Of a stretch of 64,000 bases of DNA, positions 51,387 to 60,411 are shown piece by piece (position 1 is the first letter of the stretch; every line of letters begins with the position of its first letter). Below the pieces are notes generated by a model. It did not search any database. It worked only from the letters and a program-made list of their open reading frames with translations, and was not told the DNA's origin. The DNA is from Enterobacter sp. 10-1 (lineage in GTDB: Bacteria > Pseudomonadota > Gammaproteobacteria > Enterobacterales > Enterobacteriaceae), in contig NISF01000011.1 in the NCBI GenBank assembly GCA_002270295.1, forward strand, positions 22,274 to 86,273, written 5' to 3'. Made by a program: the position numbers and the translations under genes.

Positions 51387-51983
51387 GTGACGCTGACAGA
51401 AAAATCGGGCCATCTGGCATGGTGTGCCCTGGTGGCGCTTGCGCTGGCCAGACAGAACGGAGATGCGCTGTCACCGGCACAGGAAAATCTCTTTCTTACC
51501 CGCTGGCTGGCGACCGCGCTGAAGCAACGACGTTTTTCGCGTGATGTGGCGCCCGATATAGAGTGGCTTCTGAAACAGGGACGCCAGCTGGGCGTCAGCG
51601 CGAAGCTGGCCAGCAAGCTGAATTACCTCTGGCGCTCCTGCACCGGCGAATTGTCTGAGCAAAACGACCTGTTCCGGCTGACATATGCCCTGGAAACAGC
51701 GAAAGACATGAGCTGGAATTACCGCCTGTTGAACGATCGGGAATGGTCAGGTCGGTATGCCGTTGCGCTGAACGCCGGCGTAAACGGTATTTATCTCTCG
51801 CGGACTAACCTCGACGCGGCATTTGACGACGATGGGCGACAGATAAATCCGCTGCTGACGCGCCTGACCGGTAATGTTGCGGGCGTGGTAAAGCTGTTTA
51901 ACCGGTGTGGCTGGCAGGCTGATTCGGCACAGGATACTACCCTGCCCCACCAGTTTATGTTGGTAGCCAGCCGGGATGCCTGA
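51387..51983 (+). CDS. DUF2913 family protein
   Basis: A 198-residue protein. HLAWCALVALALARQNGDAL, ENLFLTRWLATALKQRRF and VAPDIEWLLKQGRQLG match the DUF2913 family found on enterobacterial plasmids near RepFIIA replicons. The GTG at 51387 lets the protein begin MTLTEKSGHLAW as in relatives. An ATG at 51324 in the same frame adds 21 residues without resemblance. Function is unknown; it appears helical and soluble. Confidence 0.78.
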   Translation: MTLTEKSGHLAWCALVALALARQNGDALSPAQENLFLTRWLATALKQRRFSRDVAPDIEWLLKQGRQLGVSAKLASKLNYLWRSCTGELSEQNDLFRLTYALETAKDMSWNYRLLNDREWSGRYAVALNAGVNGIYLSRTNLDAAFDDDGRQINPLLTRLTGNVAGVVKLFNRCGWQADSAQDTTLPHQFMLVASRDA

Positions 51984-52204
51984 TAGGTTATCCTGATTAT
52001 ATATGTAATACATTTGTAATCACGTATCAACCACCAAAGGCGTAATCCAGTGTGATGGTATATTGGTTGCAATAACACATGAGGTCACTATAATACAGTT
52101 AAGGATGCAGCAGACTGGTTAATCCAGACATCCCGCTACCAGCGTACGCTGGTCAGGCCAAGTCCGGTAAAGGCGCTTCTGAATACCAGAGATACTTTCT
52201 GGCG

Positions 52205-52236
52205 AAACCCACCTTAAGGTGGGTTTTGTTATTTTA
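52205..52236. terminator. Bidirectional terminator
   Basis: AAACCCACCTTAAGGTGGGTTT is a perfect 22-bp palindrome at 52205-52226, followed by TGTTATTTT. It stands just beyond the stop of the minus-strand gene ending at 52234. Confidence 0.85.
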
Positions 52237-52770
52237 GGGGTGTGGTAAGGGTTTTCCTGCCAGTAACTTGCTGGCGATAACGAAGAATCCGACCTTTCCG
52301 CCTCCGGGTTTGGAATCAACGGCATAGGCGCTGGTTACATGAATCCGCAGCTTCTTCCGCTCTCTGAACGCCCTGAAGGGTACGTGATAGAAGCAGGTCT
52401 CCCCTTCTTCGTTCAGTGCCTCAATAACTGCGTAGCTGCCGTAACCGGCATGAATAATTCTCTGTCGATCAAGGGAAAGTACCAGGTCTTTAAGGTAGCG
52501 TTGCGCCAGACTGTAACGGATCTTGCAGAATGGTCGGGATTCTTTTGGCGAATAGTACATCAGCGTTCGTTTTTCCTCTTCACTCTGCTCAGGATAATCC
52601 TTGCAAAAACAGTGAAACGAGTAGGAAACGATGAATTTGTATACCTTATCTTCTTTACCTTCACTGCGGTGTGTGTAAACGACCTCATGGGCATCAAGAA
52701 AAGAAAGATCCCAGGTTACACCATCTTTATCAGTGAAAGGCCTCCATTTTGCCACTTCGTCAATATTCAC
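52234..52770 (-). CDS. Hypothetical protein
   Basis: A 178-residue protein starting from a GTG at 52770 (MNIDEVAKWRPFTDKDGVTW), with GAGGGGAAGG just upstream. It appears soluble, mixed alpha/beta, with several cysteines and aromatic residues (FHCFCKDYPEQ). A basic region (FRAFRERKKLRIHV) follows. No family is recognised. The good terminator at its 3' end supports it as a real gene. Confidence 0.6.
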   Translation of the reverse strand: MNIDEVAKWRPFTDKDGVTWDLSFLDAHEVVYTHRSEGKEDKVYKFIVSYSFHCFCKDYPEQSEEEKRTLMYYSPKESRPFCKIRYSLAQRYLKDLVLSLDRQRIIHAGYGSYAVIEALNEEGETCFYHVPFRAFRERKKLRIHVTSAYAVDSKPGGGKVGFFVIASKLLAGKPLPHP

Positions 52771-52927
52771 ACCTTCCCCTCATGCAGCATGCCAACACCT
52801 CTGTCTTGCTGACGTTCGCTCTCCGAGGCGTCTGTCGCGCCGGCTATTTTACCACAACCCCTTATTTTACAGGGGGGGGTAATACAAAAGTCATCATTAT
52901 GAATGACTCATGTAATACATAAGTATT

Positions 52928-53169
52928 CTATTTTCGTGTCAGAAGATGGCTGTAATCACGGTGATCCAGAGAAAATGTAACACCCAGCTGTGGCGCCACA
53001 TCCAGCGCAAAAACCTTCAGATACACCTCCGTGCTTTCATAGCGTTCATGCCCCATATAGGCCTGGACGACCTTCGGCGGCACGTGGTTGAAAAACAGAT
53101 GCATGGCAAAACTGTGCCGCAGCGTCTTTGGATTGATGGCCGGGAGTGCAAATTCAATCCCCTCTTCCC
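52928..53169 (-). pseudogene. C-terminal fragment of a ResD-like tyrosine recombinase
   Basis: Reading leftward from the transposon edge, the minus strand encodes INPKTLRHSFAMHLFFNHVP, then QAYMGHERYESTEVYLKVFA, and ends SHLLTRK at the TAG at 52928. These are the second Arg box, the GH box and the catalytic Tyr of tyrosine recombinases. The end resembles the ResD (protein D) resolvase of F. The 5' part is missing, cut at the transposon inverted repeat, and was not found on the other side. The gene is therefore inactive and plasmid dimer resolution may depend on another system. Confidence 0.85.
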
Positions 53170-53207
53170 GGGGTCAGTTTGGATATCGAAAATTATTGTA
53201 CGTTAGG
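53170..53207 (+). repeat. Left terminal inverted repeat of the transposon
   Basis: The repeat starts GGGGTCAGTTTGGATATCGA and is complementary to 60034-60071 except at the penultimate inner base. Ends beginning GGGG are usual for Tn3-family elements. Confidence 0.93.
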
Positions 53208-53392
53208 CTCATTTTTTGACCATCAATGATGAGCCAATATCTGGCGAAATTTAACAGAACCGCCTATGCCCCAAATTCCGTATCGGTAGATATCATTTTT
53301 GTAGTAACTTTCCTTCCGACCGTATCACAGCCAGAAATAATATAACCATATGATTTATATCGTAAATAAAGGTAGTTATGTTTATTCTTAGT
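53208..53392. other. Gap between the left repeat and the frm promoter
   Basis: No gene is visible. A 7-bp inverted repeat, GGCTCAT/ATGAGCC, straddles the inner edge of the terminal repeat at 53206-53235. The rest is AT-rich. Confidence 0.45.
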
Positions 53393-53445
53393 TATACTAT
53401 AGTGGAGTATGCATTGACGATAATTATATACTCCACTATAGTATA
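53393..53445 (+). promoter_or_regulatory. frm promoter embedded in a FrmR operator
   Basis: TATACTATAGTGGAGTAT (53393-53410) and its exact reverse complement (53428-53445) form 18-bp arms. A promoter lies between and over them: TTGACG at 53414 and TATAGT at 53437, spaced 17 bases. The TATAGTGGAGTATA core resembles the operator of chromosomal frmRAB. FrmR binding would therefore cover the -10 element and block transcription until formaldehyde is present. Confidence 0.85.
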
Positions 53446-53471
53446 TAAAATCAAAAATGGTGAGGTAAATA

Positions 53472-53747
53472 ATGCCCAGTACTCCTGAAGAGAAAAAAAA
53501 GGTCCTTACCCGTGTTCGCCGCATTCGGGGTCAGATTGATGCTCTGGAAAGAGCGCTGGAAAATGGTGCTGAATGCCGTTCCATTCTTCAGCAGATAGCT
53601 GCCGTTCGCGGAGCAGCTAACGGTCTTATGGCAGAGGTGCTCGAGAGCCACATACGGGAAACCTTTGACCAGAATGACAGCTACAGCCATGAAATCAGTA
53701 AATCCGTTGACGATACGATTGAACTGGTTCGCGCCTATCTTAAATAG
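53472..53747 (+). CDS. frmR: FrmR, formaldehyde-sensing repressor
   Basis: A 91-residue CsoR/RcnR-family repressor. [20 protein letters not shown] is the same as in E. coli FrmR as remembered. The formaldehyde-reactive Cys35 and metal-site-equivalent His60 are present ([18 protein letters not shown]). Formaldehyde links Pro2 and Cys35 and releases DNA. GTGAGG precedes the ATG. It heads the four-gene operon and controls it through the operator just upstream. Confidence 0.96.
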   Translation: MPSTPEEKKKVLTRVRRIRGQIDALERALENGAECRSILQQIAAVRGAANGLMAEVLESHIRETFDQNDSYSHEISKSVDDTIELVRAYLK

Positions 53748-54887
<1,140 letters not shown>

Positions 54888-54928
54888 TAGCGTCTTAACT
54901 GAGTCAAACCAACTGAAGGAAATGGATC

Positions 54929-55327
54929 ATGGCAACACCTGTAATTTCTGGTAATGACGTTTTTTCCCACGTCTTCATCGGTGCATCCGATGTTGAAAAA
55001 TCCGCTGATTTTTACGATGCTGTCCTCGGTACGCTTGGCATCAATAACCTCGGCCCGTTTGGCAATGGCTGGGTACTTTATGGTCGCGAAAAGCCAGCCT
55101 TTATTATTGCACGTCCGGGCAACGGTGAAGCGCCATCGGCCAACGGCGTGACTGTCGGCTTTGCAGCTGCAAGTCCGGAAGAAGTTGATGCTTTCCACGC
55201 CGCGGGCCTTGCCGCCGGAGGGAAAGATGAAGGTCAGCCTGGCCCGCGCAGCCATCTCCCTGGAGCCTATGCAGCCTACCTGCGAGACCCTGCGGGTAAC
55301 AAAATCACGGCTTATACGTTCATCTGA
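54929..55327 (+). CDS. VOC superfamily (glyoxalase-like) protein
   Basis: A 132-residue vicinal-oxygen-chelate protein (SHVFIGASDVEKSADFYDAVL, HLPGAYAAYLRDPAGNKITAY) made of two beta-alpha-beta-beta-beta modules. Chromosomal E. coli frmRAB has no such gene; here it sits between frmA and frmB with 41-50-base gaps. It might help spontaneous or enzymatic formation of hydroxymethyl-glutathione or handle a related aldehyde; the substrate is unknown. ATG preceded by AAGGAAATG. Confidence 0.85.
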   Translation: MATPVISGNDVFSHVFIGASDVEKSADFYDAVLGTLGINNLGPFGNGWVLYGREKPAFIIARPGNGEAPSANGVTVGFAAASPEEVDAFHAAGLAAGGKDEGQPGPRSHLPGAYAAYLRDPAGNKITAYTFI

Positions 55328-55377
55328 CGTCCGGCTATAAAGAGACTTCCCCTGACTCCCTGTCAGGGGAAATAACC

Positions 55378-56229
55378 ATGAGACAGAGGCTGATGGAACT
55401 CATCGAGCAGCATGCCAGCGCTGGCGGCTGGCAAAACGTATACCGCCATAATTCACAAACACTTAATTGTGAGATGAATTTCGGTGTTTATCTTCCCCCC
55501 AAAGCAGCAACAGAAAAACTGCCGGTCCTGTACTGGCTCTCGGGTCTGACCTGTACGGAGCAGAATTTCATCACCAAATCGGGTATGCAGCATTATGCCG
55601 CCAGGAACAACATCATCGTCGTTGTTCCTGATACCAGTCCCCGTGGAGAGCATGTCGCAGATGCTGACAGCTACGATCTGGGCCAGGGTGCCGGATTTTA
55701 TCTGAACGCGACGGAACATCCGTGGAACACGCATTACAGGATGTATGACTATATTCTCCATGAGCTTCCGGATGTTGTCATGGAGCATTTACCTGTAACA
55801 TCAAGGAAATCAATATCCGGTCACTCCATGGGGGGGCTGGGAGCGCTGGTTCTGTCGCTGCGAAATCCTGATGAATATGTGAGTGTATCGGCATTTTCAC
55901 CAATAGTGTCACCTTCTCAGGTGCCATGGGGACAACAGGCATTCACCGCGTACCTGGGTGAAAATAAAAAAACGTGGGAGCACTACGATCCCGTCAGTCT
56001 CATTTTACAGGGTGCGAAATTACCAGAAATTTTTATTGACCAGGGATTAAGTGACGCCTTTTATGAAGATCAGTTACGCACTAAAAGTCTTGAAAGAGTG
56101 TGCAACGAGATGAACATCAACACATCATTCCGATATCATACTGGTTACGACCACAGCTATTATTTCATTTCCAGCTTTATTGGTGAGCACATTGCTTACC
56201 ATGCCAACAGGCTCAGGCTGTCAGCATGA
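55378..56229 (+). CDS. frmB: FrmB, S-formylglutathione hydrolase
   Basis: A 283-residue esterase-D-type alpha/beta hydrolase that splits S-formylglutathione to formate and glutathione, completing the pathway begun by FrmA. LPVLYWLSGLTCTEQNFITK and the nucleophile elbow SGHSMGGLGAL are clear. The catalytic Asp (FIDQGLSDAF) and His (TGYDHSYYFISSF) are present. In-frame ATGs at 55378 and 55393 both follow the AGGGGAAATA region; the first is taken. Its end is followed after 35 bases by the convergent tnpR. Confidence 0.95.
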   Translation: MRQRLMELIEQHASAGGWQNVYRHNSQTLNCEMNFGVYLPPKAATEKLPVLYWLSGLTCTEQNFITKSGMQHYAARNNIIVVVPDTSPRGEHVADADSYDLGQGAGFYLNATEHPWNTHYRMYDYILHELPDVVMEHLPVTSRKSISGHSMGGLGALVLSLRNPDEYVSVSAFSPIVSPSQVPWGQQAFTAYLGENKKTWEHYDPVSLILQGAKLPEIFIDQGLSDAFYEDQLRTKSLERVCNEMNINTSFRYHTGYDHSYYFISSFIGEHIAYHANRLRLSA

Positions 56230-56263
56230 GTTGATTTCCAGCCTCAGAAAATGTGCTTAATTA

Positions 56264-56893
56264 TCAGGCCCTGTACAGGGCCTGAATCCTGCAGACCTGA
56301 GAAGTGCTGTAACCGGTGGCTTCAGCAGTTTCTCTTATGCTCAGTTTCTTGACCTGCCGGTAGTACAGGACTTTCTGATGTCGTTCCTGATCGGCCTGTT
56401 TTCCCCGGTATTTTCCCAGCGTATGTGCCCGTTCAATTCCCTGCTTCTGCCGATGGCGGCGGCTCAGCCAGTCCTTATGCGACATCGCGGCCATCAGGTC
56501 GATAAGCATATTATTGATGGCGGTTATCACGGCGCGGGTGATTGGGTCAGCCTGCGAAGGATCTTTATCTGACAGCGCCTGCCATGAGGTGGGTACATCG
56601 AGGCTGACAATCCGCAGCTCGTGTTGCTCGATTTGCTTTTTCAGCGTCATCCAGTCGCTGTTGCTCAGACGGGTCAGACGGTCTATCTGCTCGACCAGTA
56701 AAATATCATTGCGGTGACTGTCCATCAGTAAGCGCCCCAGTTCCGGGCGGTCAAGTTTTGTACCGCTGATGTTCTCCCGGTAGTAACTGGCTATTTTATG
56801 TCCCCGCTCCTGAACAAACTGCTCCAGCATCTCTTTTGCCCGATCGGCGAACTGATCTTCCGTCGATGCCCTTAAATAAGCTCTGATGAACAT
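56264..56893 (-). CDS. tnpR: TnpR, serine resolvase of the transposon
   Basis: A 209-residue serine recombinase. The catalytic Ser lies in IRAYLRASTEDQ. NISGTKLDRPELGRLLMD and DILLVEQIDRLTRLS are conserved resolvase segments. The C-terminal helix-turn-helix is LSIRETAEATGYSTSQVCRIQAL. It resolves cointegrates at the res site in the 56894-57060 gap. It is divergent from tnpA, as in the Tn3 subgroup. Confidence 0.94.
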   Translation of the reverse strand: MFIRAYLRASTEDQFADRAKEMLEQFVQERGHKIASYYRENISGTKLDRPELGRLLMDSHRNDILLVEQIDRLTRLSNSDWMTLKKQIEQHELRIVSLDVPTSWQALSDKDPSQADPITRAVITAINNMLIDLMAAMSHKDWLSRRHRQKQGIERAHTLGKYRGKQADQERHQKVLYYRQVKKLSIRETAEATGYSTSQVCRIQALYRA

Positions 56894-57060
56894 TTTTCCA
56901 CCACGTTATCGCATTTAAGTTGTTACATTTATTCTATCGCATATAGGTTATGTCATTCATCGTGTGCCGTCACGTTTTGAATATGGCGTCAGGGTGTACC
57001 CTTATGCGATAAGCATTTCTGTTAAAAATACCGCATCGGATAATTTACGAGGGAAACTAT
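56894..57060. other. Resolution (res) site and divergent tnpR/tnpA promoters
   Basis: The 167-base gap between the divergent genes is AT-rich and has partly symmetrical motifs (TTATGCGATAAG, CTATCGCATATAGG), as expected for resolvase subsites. Exact sub-sites cannot be delimited by eye. Confidence 0.6.
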
Positions 57061-60048
57061 ATGGCAAGGAGGCAGATTCTTTCTCTGTCGGAAAGAGAAT
57101 CATTACTGGCATTACCGGACGATGAATTAACGCTGACCCGGATGGCGTATTTCAGTGAGCATGATCTGGCACTTATCAGTGCCCACCGTAAACCTGCCAG
57201 CCGTTTTGGTTTTGCCGTCCTTCTTTGCTATCTGAAAAATGTCGGCTTTACCCCGGATAAAAAAATCCCTCCCTCTGATGCGCTGCTGAAGCATATCGCC
57301 AGCAGGCTAAAACTTACCGGGGATCTCTGGCCAGCCTACCTTTCCGGCAGGGATACCACCCGGCGCGAACATTTAACCGAACTGTACCGCTATCTTGGCT
57401 TAAAAGCGTTCACCGGCAAAATACAGCAGGACTGTATTACACACCTGCTGCCGATGGCGACGCGCACCGATAAAGGTATTCTCCTGGCCGAAGAACTACT
57501 GGTCTGGCTCCGGCAGAACAACGTGATAATCCCCTCGATTGATGTCGTGGAGCGTTCCTGTGCTGAGGCCATGGCAGGCGGCGATAAAATCGTGTTTCAG
57601 ACCCTGAATGCCCCGTTAACTCCGGCTCACAGGGATGCTCTGGATTGTTTACTTGAGTCATCGGATAATCAGTCTTCCAGGCTGACATGGCTTCTGCAAC
57701 CTCCGGGTAAAATCAATGGTAAGAACGTGCTGCAACACCTTGATCGGCTCAGTAGCATTGAATCGCTGGCATTACCGGAAGGTATAGATCGTACCATTCA
57801 CCAGAACCGGTTGCTGAAACTGGCGCGGGAAGGCCGAAAGATGAGCAGCCGGGATTTGACCCGATTTTCAGCAGCCCGGCGTCATGCGATCCTGGTGTGC
57901 GTGCCGGAAGAAGCCAGAGCCACACTGACAGACGAAGTGATTGAGTTGCATGAGCGAATGCTGAACAGCCTTTTCAGCAAAGCCAAAAGAACACAGGCTG
58001 AGCGCCTTCAGCAGACCGGAAAGCTGATCCAGTCAAAACTGAGGCAGTACATCAATGTCGGTCAGGCGCTGTCTGATGCCCGTGATTCCGGGGGAGATCC
58101 ATGGCTCGCAATAGAAAACATACTCCCATGGCCTGAATTTGTCGCCAGTCTGGAGGAAACACGCCATCTCGCCAGAAAAAATAATTTTGACCCGCTGCAT
58201 ATTATTACCGAGAAATACAGCACATTACGGAAATATGCCCCGCGCATGTTGTCAGCTTTACAGTTAATCGCAACTCCGGCAGCGCAACCTCTGGCTGATG
58301 CGCTGGTTGTGATCAAGGATATGTACCGGAAGCAGTCACGTAAAGTTCCGGCCACCGCGCCGCTTGAGTTTGTCCCAGAAAGTTGGCGCAAGGTGGTAAT
58401 TACACCTGCGGGTATTGACCGGCAGTACTATGAATTTTGTGCGCTCAGCGAGCTTAAGGGGGCGTTGCGTTCCGGGGACATCTGGGTTAAAGGTTCACGC
58501 CGCTACAAAAATTTTGATGATTACCTCATTCCCGAAAAGGACTTTGACAAACTCACACCGGCGCTGCCACTTCCCGTATCTGCTGATTATCATGAGTACA
58601 TTACCAGCCGTATGACCCTGCTTCAGTCCAGGCTTGAAGAGGTCAATGCCATGGCTGCCCTTGGTGAACTGCCCGATGTGGAAATATCTTACAGGGGCGT
58701 AAAAGTCTCTCCGCTGGATAACAGCGTTCCGGTGCAGGTTTCACCGCTGGCAGAGCTGGTTTACAGCATGCTACCGCGCCCTAAAATCACGGAAATTCTC
58801 GATGAGGTAAACAGCTGGACGACGTTTACCCGACATTTTTCGCATATAAAAACTGACATTACCCGTCCCGATATCCGCCTGCTTCTCACCACCATTCTTG
58901 CGGATGGCATCAATCTTGGCCTGACCAAAATGGCGGAAGCCTGCCCCGGTAGCACCAAATCATCACTCGAAGATATTCAGGCATGGTACATCCGCGAAGA
59001 AACCTATTCAGCAGCCCTTGCAGAGCTGGTAAACGCGCAGGGGAAAAGGCCGCTGGCGGCATTCTGGGGAGACGGGACAACATCATCATCAGATGGACAG
59101 AATTTCAGAACAGGCAGATCAGGCCGCTACGCAGGGCAGGTTAACCCGAAATACGGGCAGGAGCCCGGACGTCAGTTTTATACCCATATTTCGGATCAAT
59201 ACAGCCCGTTTTACACCTGCATAATCAGTCGGGTCAGAGATTCAACCCATGTGCTCGATGGCTTGCTGTACCACGAAAGCGACCTGGAAATCAGGGAGCA
59301 TTACACCGATACAGCGGGTTTCACCGATCATGTCTTTGCCCTGATGCATCTGCTGGGATTTGCGTTCTGTCCGCGAATCAGGGATCTCCACGACAAGAAG
59401 CTATTTATCAAAGGGAAAGCAGGCCAGTACCCGGCGCTTCAGTCACTGATATCAACAACCAGCCTGAATCTGAAAGAGATCGAAATTCACTGGCGTGAAG
59501 TGCTGCGTCTGGCAACCTCGATAAAGCAGGGAACCGTGACGGCATCCCTGATGCTGAAAAAGCTTGCCAGCTACCCCAAGCAAAACGGGCTGGCCAAAGC
59601 ACTGAGAGAAATTGGCCGTATTGAACGAACGCTGTTTATGCTCGACTGGTTCCGCGATCCTGCACTGCGTCGGCGGGTACAGGCGGGGCTGAATAAAGGT
59701 GAAGCCCGTAACGCGCTGGCGCGAGCGGTATTTATGCACCGGCTGGGAGAAATCAGGGACCGAAAACCGGAAAATCAGAGCTATCGCGCCAGTGGACTGA
59801 CGCTCCTGACAGCTGCCATATCCCTGTGGAATACCGTCTATATGGAAAGAGCTGTCGATGCTCTGAAGCGTAAGGGAGTGAAGATCAACGAGCAACTGCT
59901 GTCGCATTTGTCCCCGCTAGGCTGGGAACACATCAATCTGACAGGCGATTATATATGGAAAAGCAACCGGATACCGTCAGCCGGTAAGTTTCGTCGGCTG
60001 AGGCCAGCTAAATTAGGCAGGTCAAAAAATAACCTTAACGTACAATAA
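57061..60048 (+). CDS. tnpA: TnpA, Tn3-family transposase
   Basis: A 995-residue replicative transposase. The N-terminus (RRQILSLSERESLLALPDDE, then TRMAYFSEHDLALI) and the DDE core (AAFWGDGTTSSSDGQNFRTG near residue 670, HVLDGLLYHESDL) are typical. LSPLGWEHINLTGDYIW near the C-terminus is also characteristic. The full length is intact. The last codons run into the right terminal repeat. Confidence 0.96.
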   Translation: MARRQILSLSERESLLALPDDELTLTRMAYFSEHDLALISAHRKPASRFGFAVLLCYLKNVGFTPDKKIPPSDALLKHIASRLKLTGDLWPAYLSGRDTTRREHLTELYRYLGLKAFTGKIQQDCITHLLPMATRTDKGILLAEELLVWLRQNNVIIPSIDVVERSCAEAMAGGDKIVFQTLNAPLTPAHRDALDCLLESSDNQSSRLTWLLQPPGKINGKNVLQHLDRLSSIESLALPEGIDRTIHQNRLLKLAREGRKMSSRDLTRFSAARRHAILVCVPEEARATLTDEVIELHERMLNSLFSKAKRTQAERLQQTGKLIQSKLRQYINVGQALSDARDSGGDPWLAIENILPWPEFVASLEETRHLARKNNFDPLHIITEKYSTLRKYAPRMLSALQLIATPAAQPLADALVVIKDMYRKQSRKVPATAPLEFVPESWRKVVITPAGIDRQYYEFCALSELKGALRSGDIWVKGSRRYKNFDDYLIPEKDFDKLTPALPLPVSADYHEYITSRMTLLQSRLEEVNAMAALGELPDVEISYRGVKVSPLDNSVPVQVSPLAELVYSMLPRPKITEILDEVNSWTTFTRHFSHIKTDITRPDIRLLLTTILADGINLGLTKMAEACPGSTKSSLEDIQAWYIREETYSAALAELVNAQGKRPLAAFWGDGTTSSSDGQNFRTGRSGRYAGQVNPKYGQEPGRQFYTHISDQYSPFYTCIISRVRDSTHVLDGLLYHESDLEIREHYTDTAGFTDHVFALMHLLGFAFCPRIRDLHDKKLFIKGKAGQYPALQSLISTTSLNLKEIEIHWREVLRLATSIKQGTVTASLMLKKLASYPKQNGLAKALREIGRIERTLFMLDWFRDPALRRRVQAGLNKGEARNALARAVFMHRLGEIRDRKPENQSYRASGLTLLTAAISLWNTVYMERAVDALKRKGVKINEQLLSHLSPLGWEHINLTGDYIWKSNRIPSAGKFRRLRPAKLGRSKNNLNVQ

Positions 60049-60071
60049 TTTTCGATATCCAAACTGACCCC
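60034..60071 (-). repeat. Right terminal inverted repeat of the transposon
   Basis: The repeat, read inward on the minus strand, starts GGGGTCAGTTTGGATATCGA and overlaps the last five codons and stop of tnpA. It matches the left repeat at 37 of 38 positions. Confidence 0.93.
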
Positions 60072-60178
60072 TCTTTGACTTTTTCGCACCGCCTTTTGTG
60101 CCGCAGAGCGGCACACCCCAACTGGCAAATACGAATGCGTCTCATCTGTTGACAGGGCTGCTGAAGAGAAGTAAGGTA

Positions 60179-60210
60179 AATAAATACTGTATATAAACAC
60201 AGTATTTATT
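60179..60210. promoter_or_regulatory. LexA (SOS) box
   Basis: CTGTATATAAACACAG at 60187-60202 fits the CTGT-N8-ACAG consensus. It sits in a longer perfect inverted repeat, AATAAATACTGT/ACAGTATTTATT. It lies 40 bases before a small reading frame at 60242 and upstream of the bacteriocin-like gene. Colicin-type operons are normally controlled this way. Confidence 0.88.
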
Positions 60211-60241
60211 TATTGCACTCAACCAGAAAAAGGACCTCACA

Positions 60242-60411
60242 ATGGCTGAACAGAAGATAAACGCCCTGGTACTGAACGGCGTGAACGACGACATCACCGA
60301 ACTCAAATCCCTCATATGAGACGACAATAACTCAGTCCGCCTGGTGCTGATTATTCTGGCCGGTTTTGTAATCTGAATGTCATGTACATGCTCCAACAGG
60401 AAATGGCGTGA
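60242..60411 (+). pseudogene. Decayed small membrane-protein gene behind the SOS box
   Basis: AAAAAGGA precedes an ATG encoding MAEQKINALVLNGVNDDITE and a TGA after 25 codons (60317). The same frame then reads DDNNSVRLVLIILAGFVI, a membrane-like segment, to TGA at 60374. After a one-step frame change, NVMYMLQQEMA continues to TGA at 60411. One nonsense change and one small indel would restore a protein of about 55-56 residues. The family is not recognised. Its stop overlaps the GTG of the next gene, suggesting former coupling. Confidence 0.6.
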
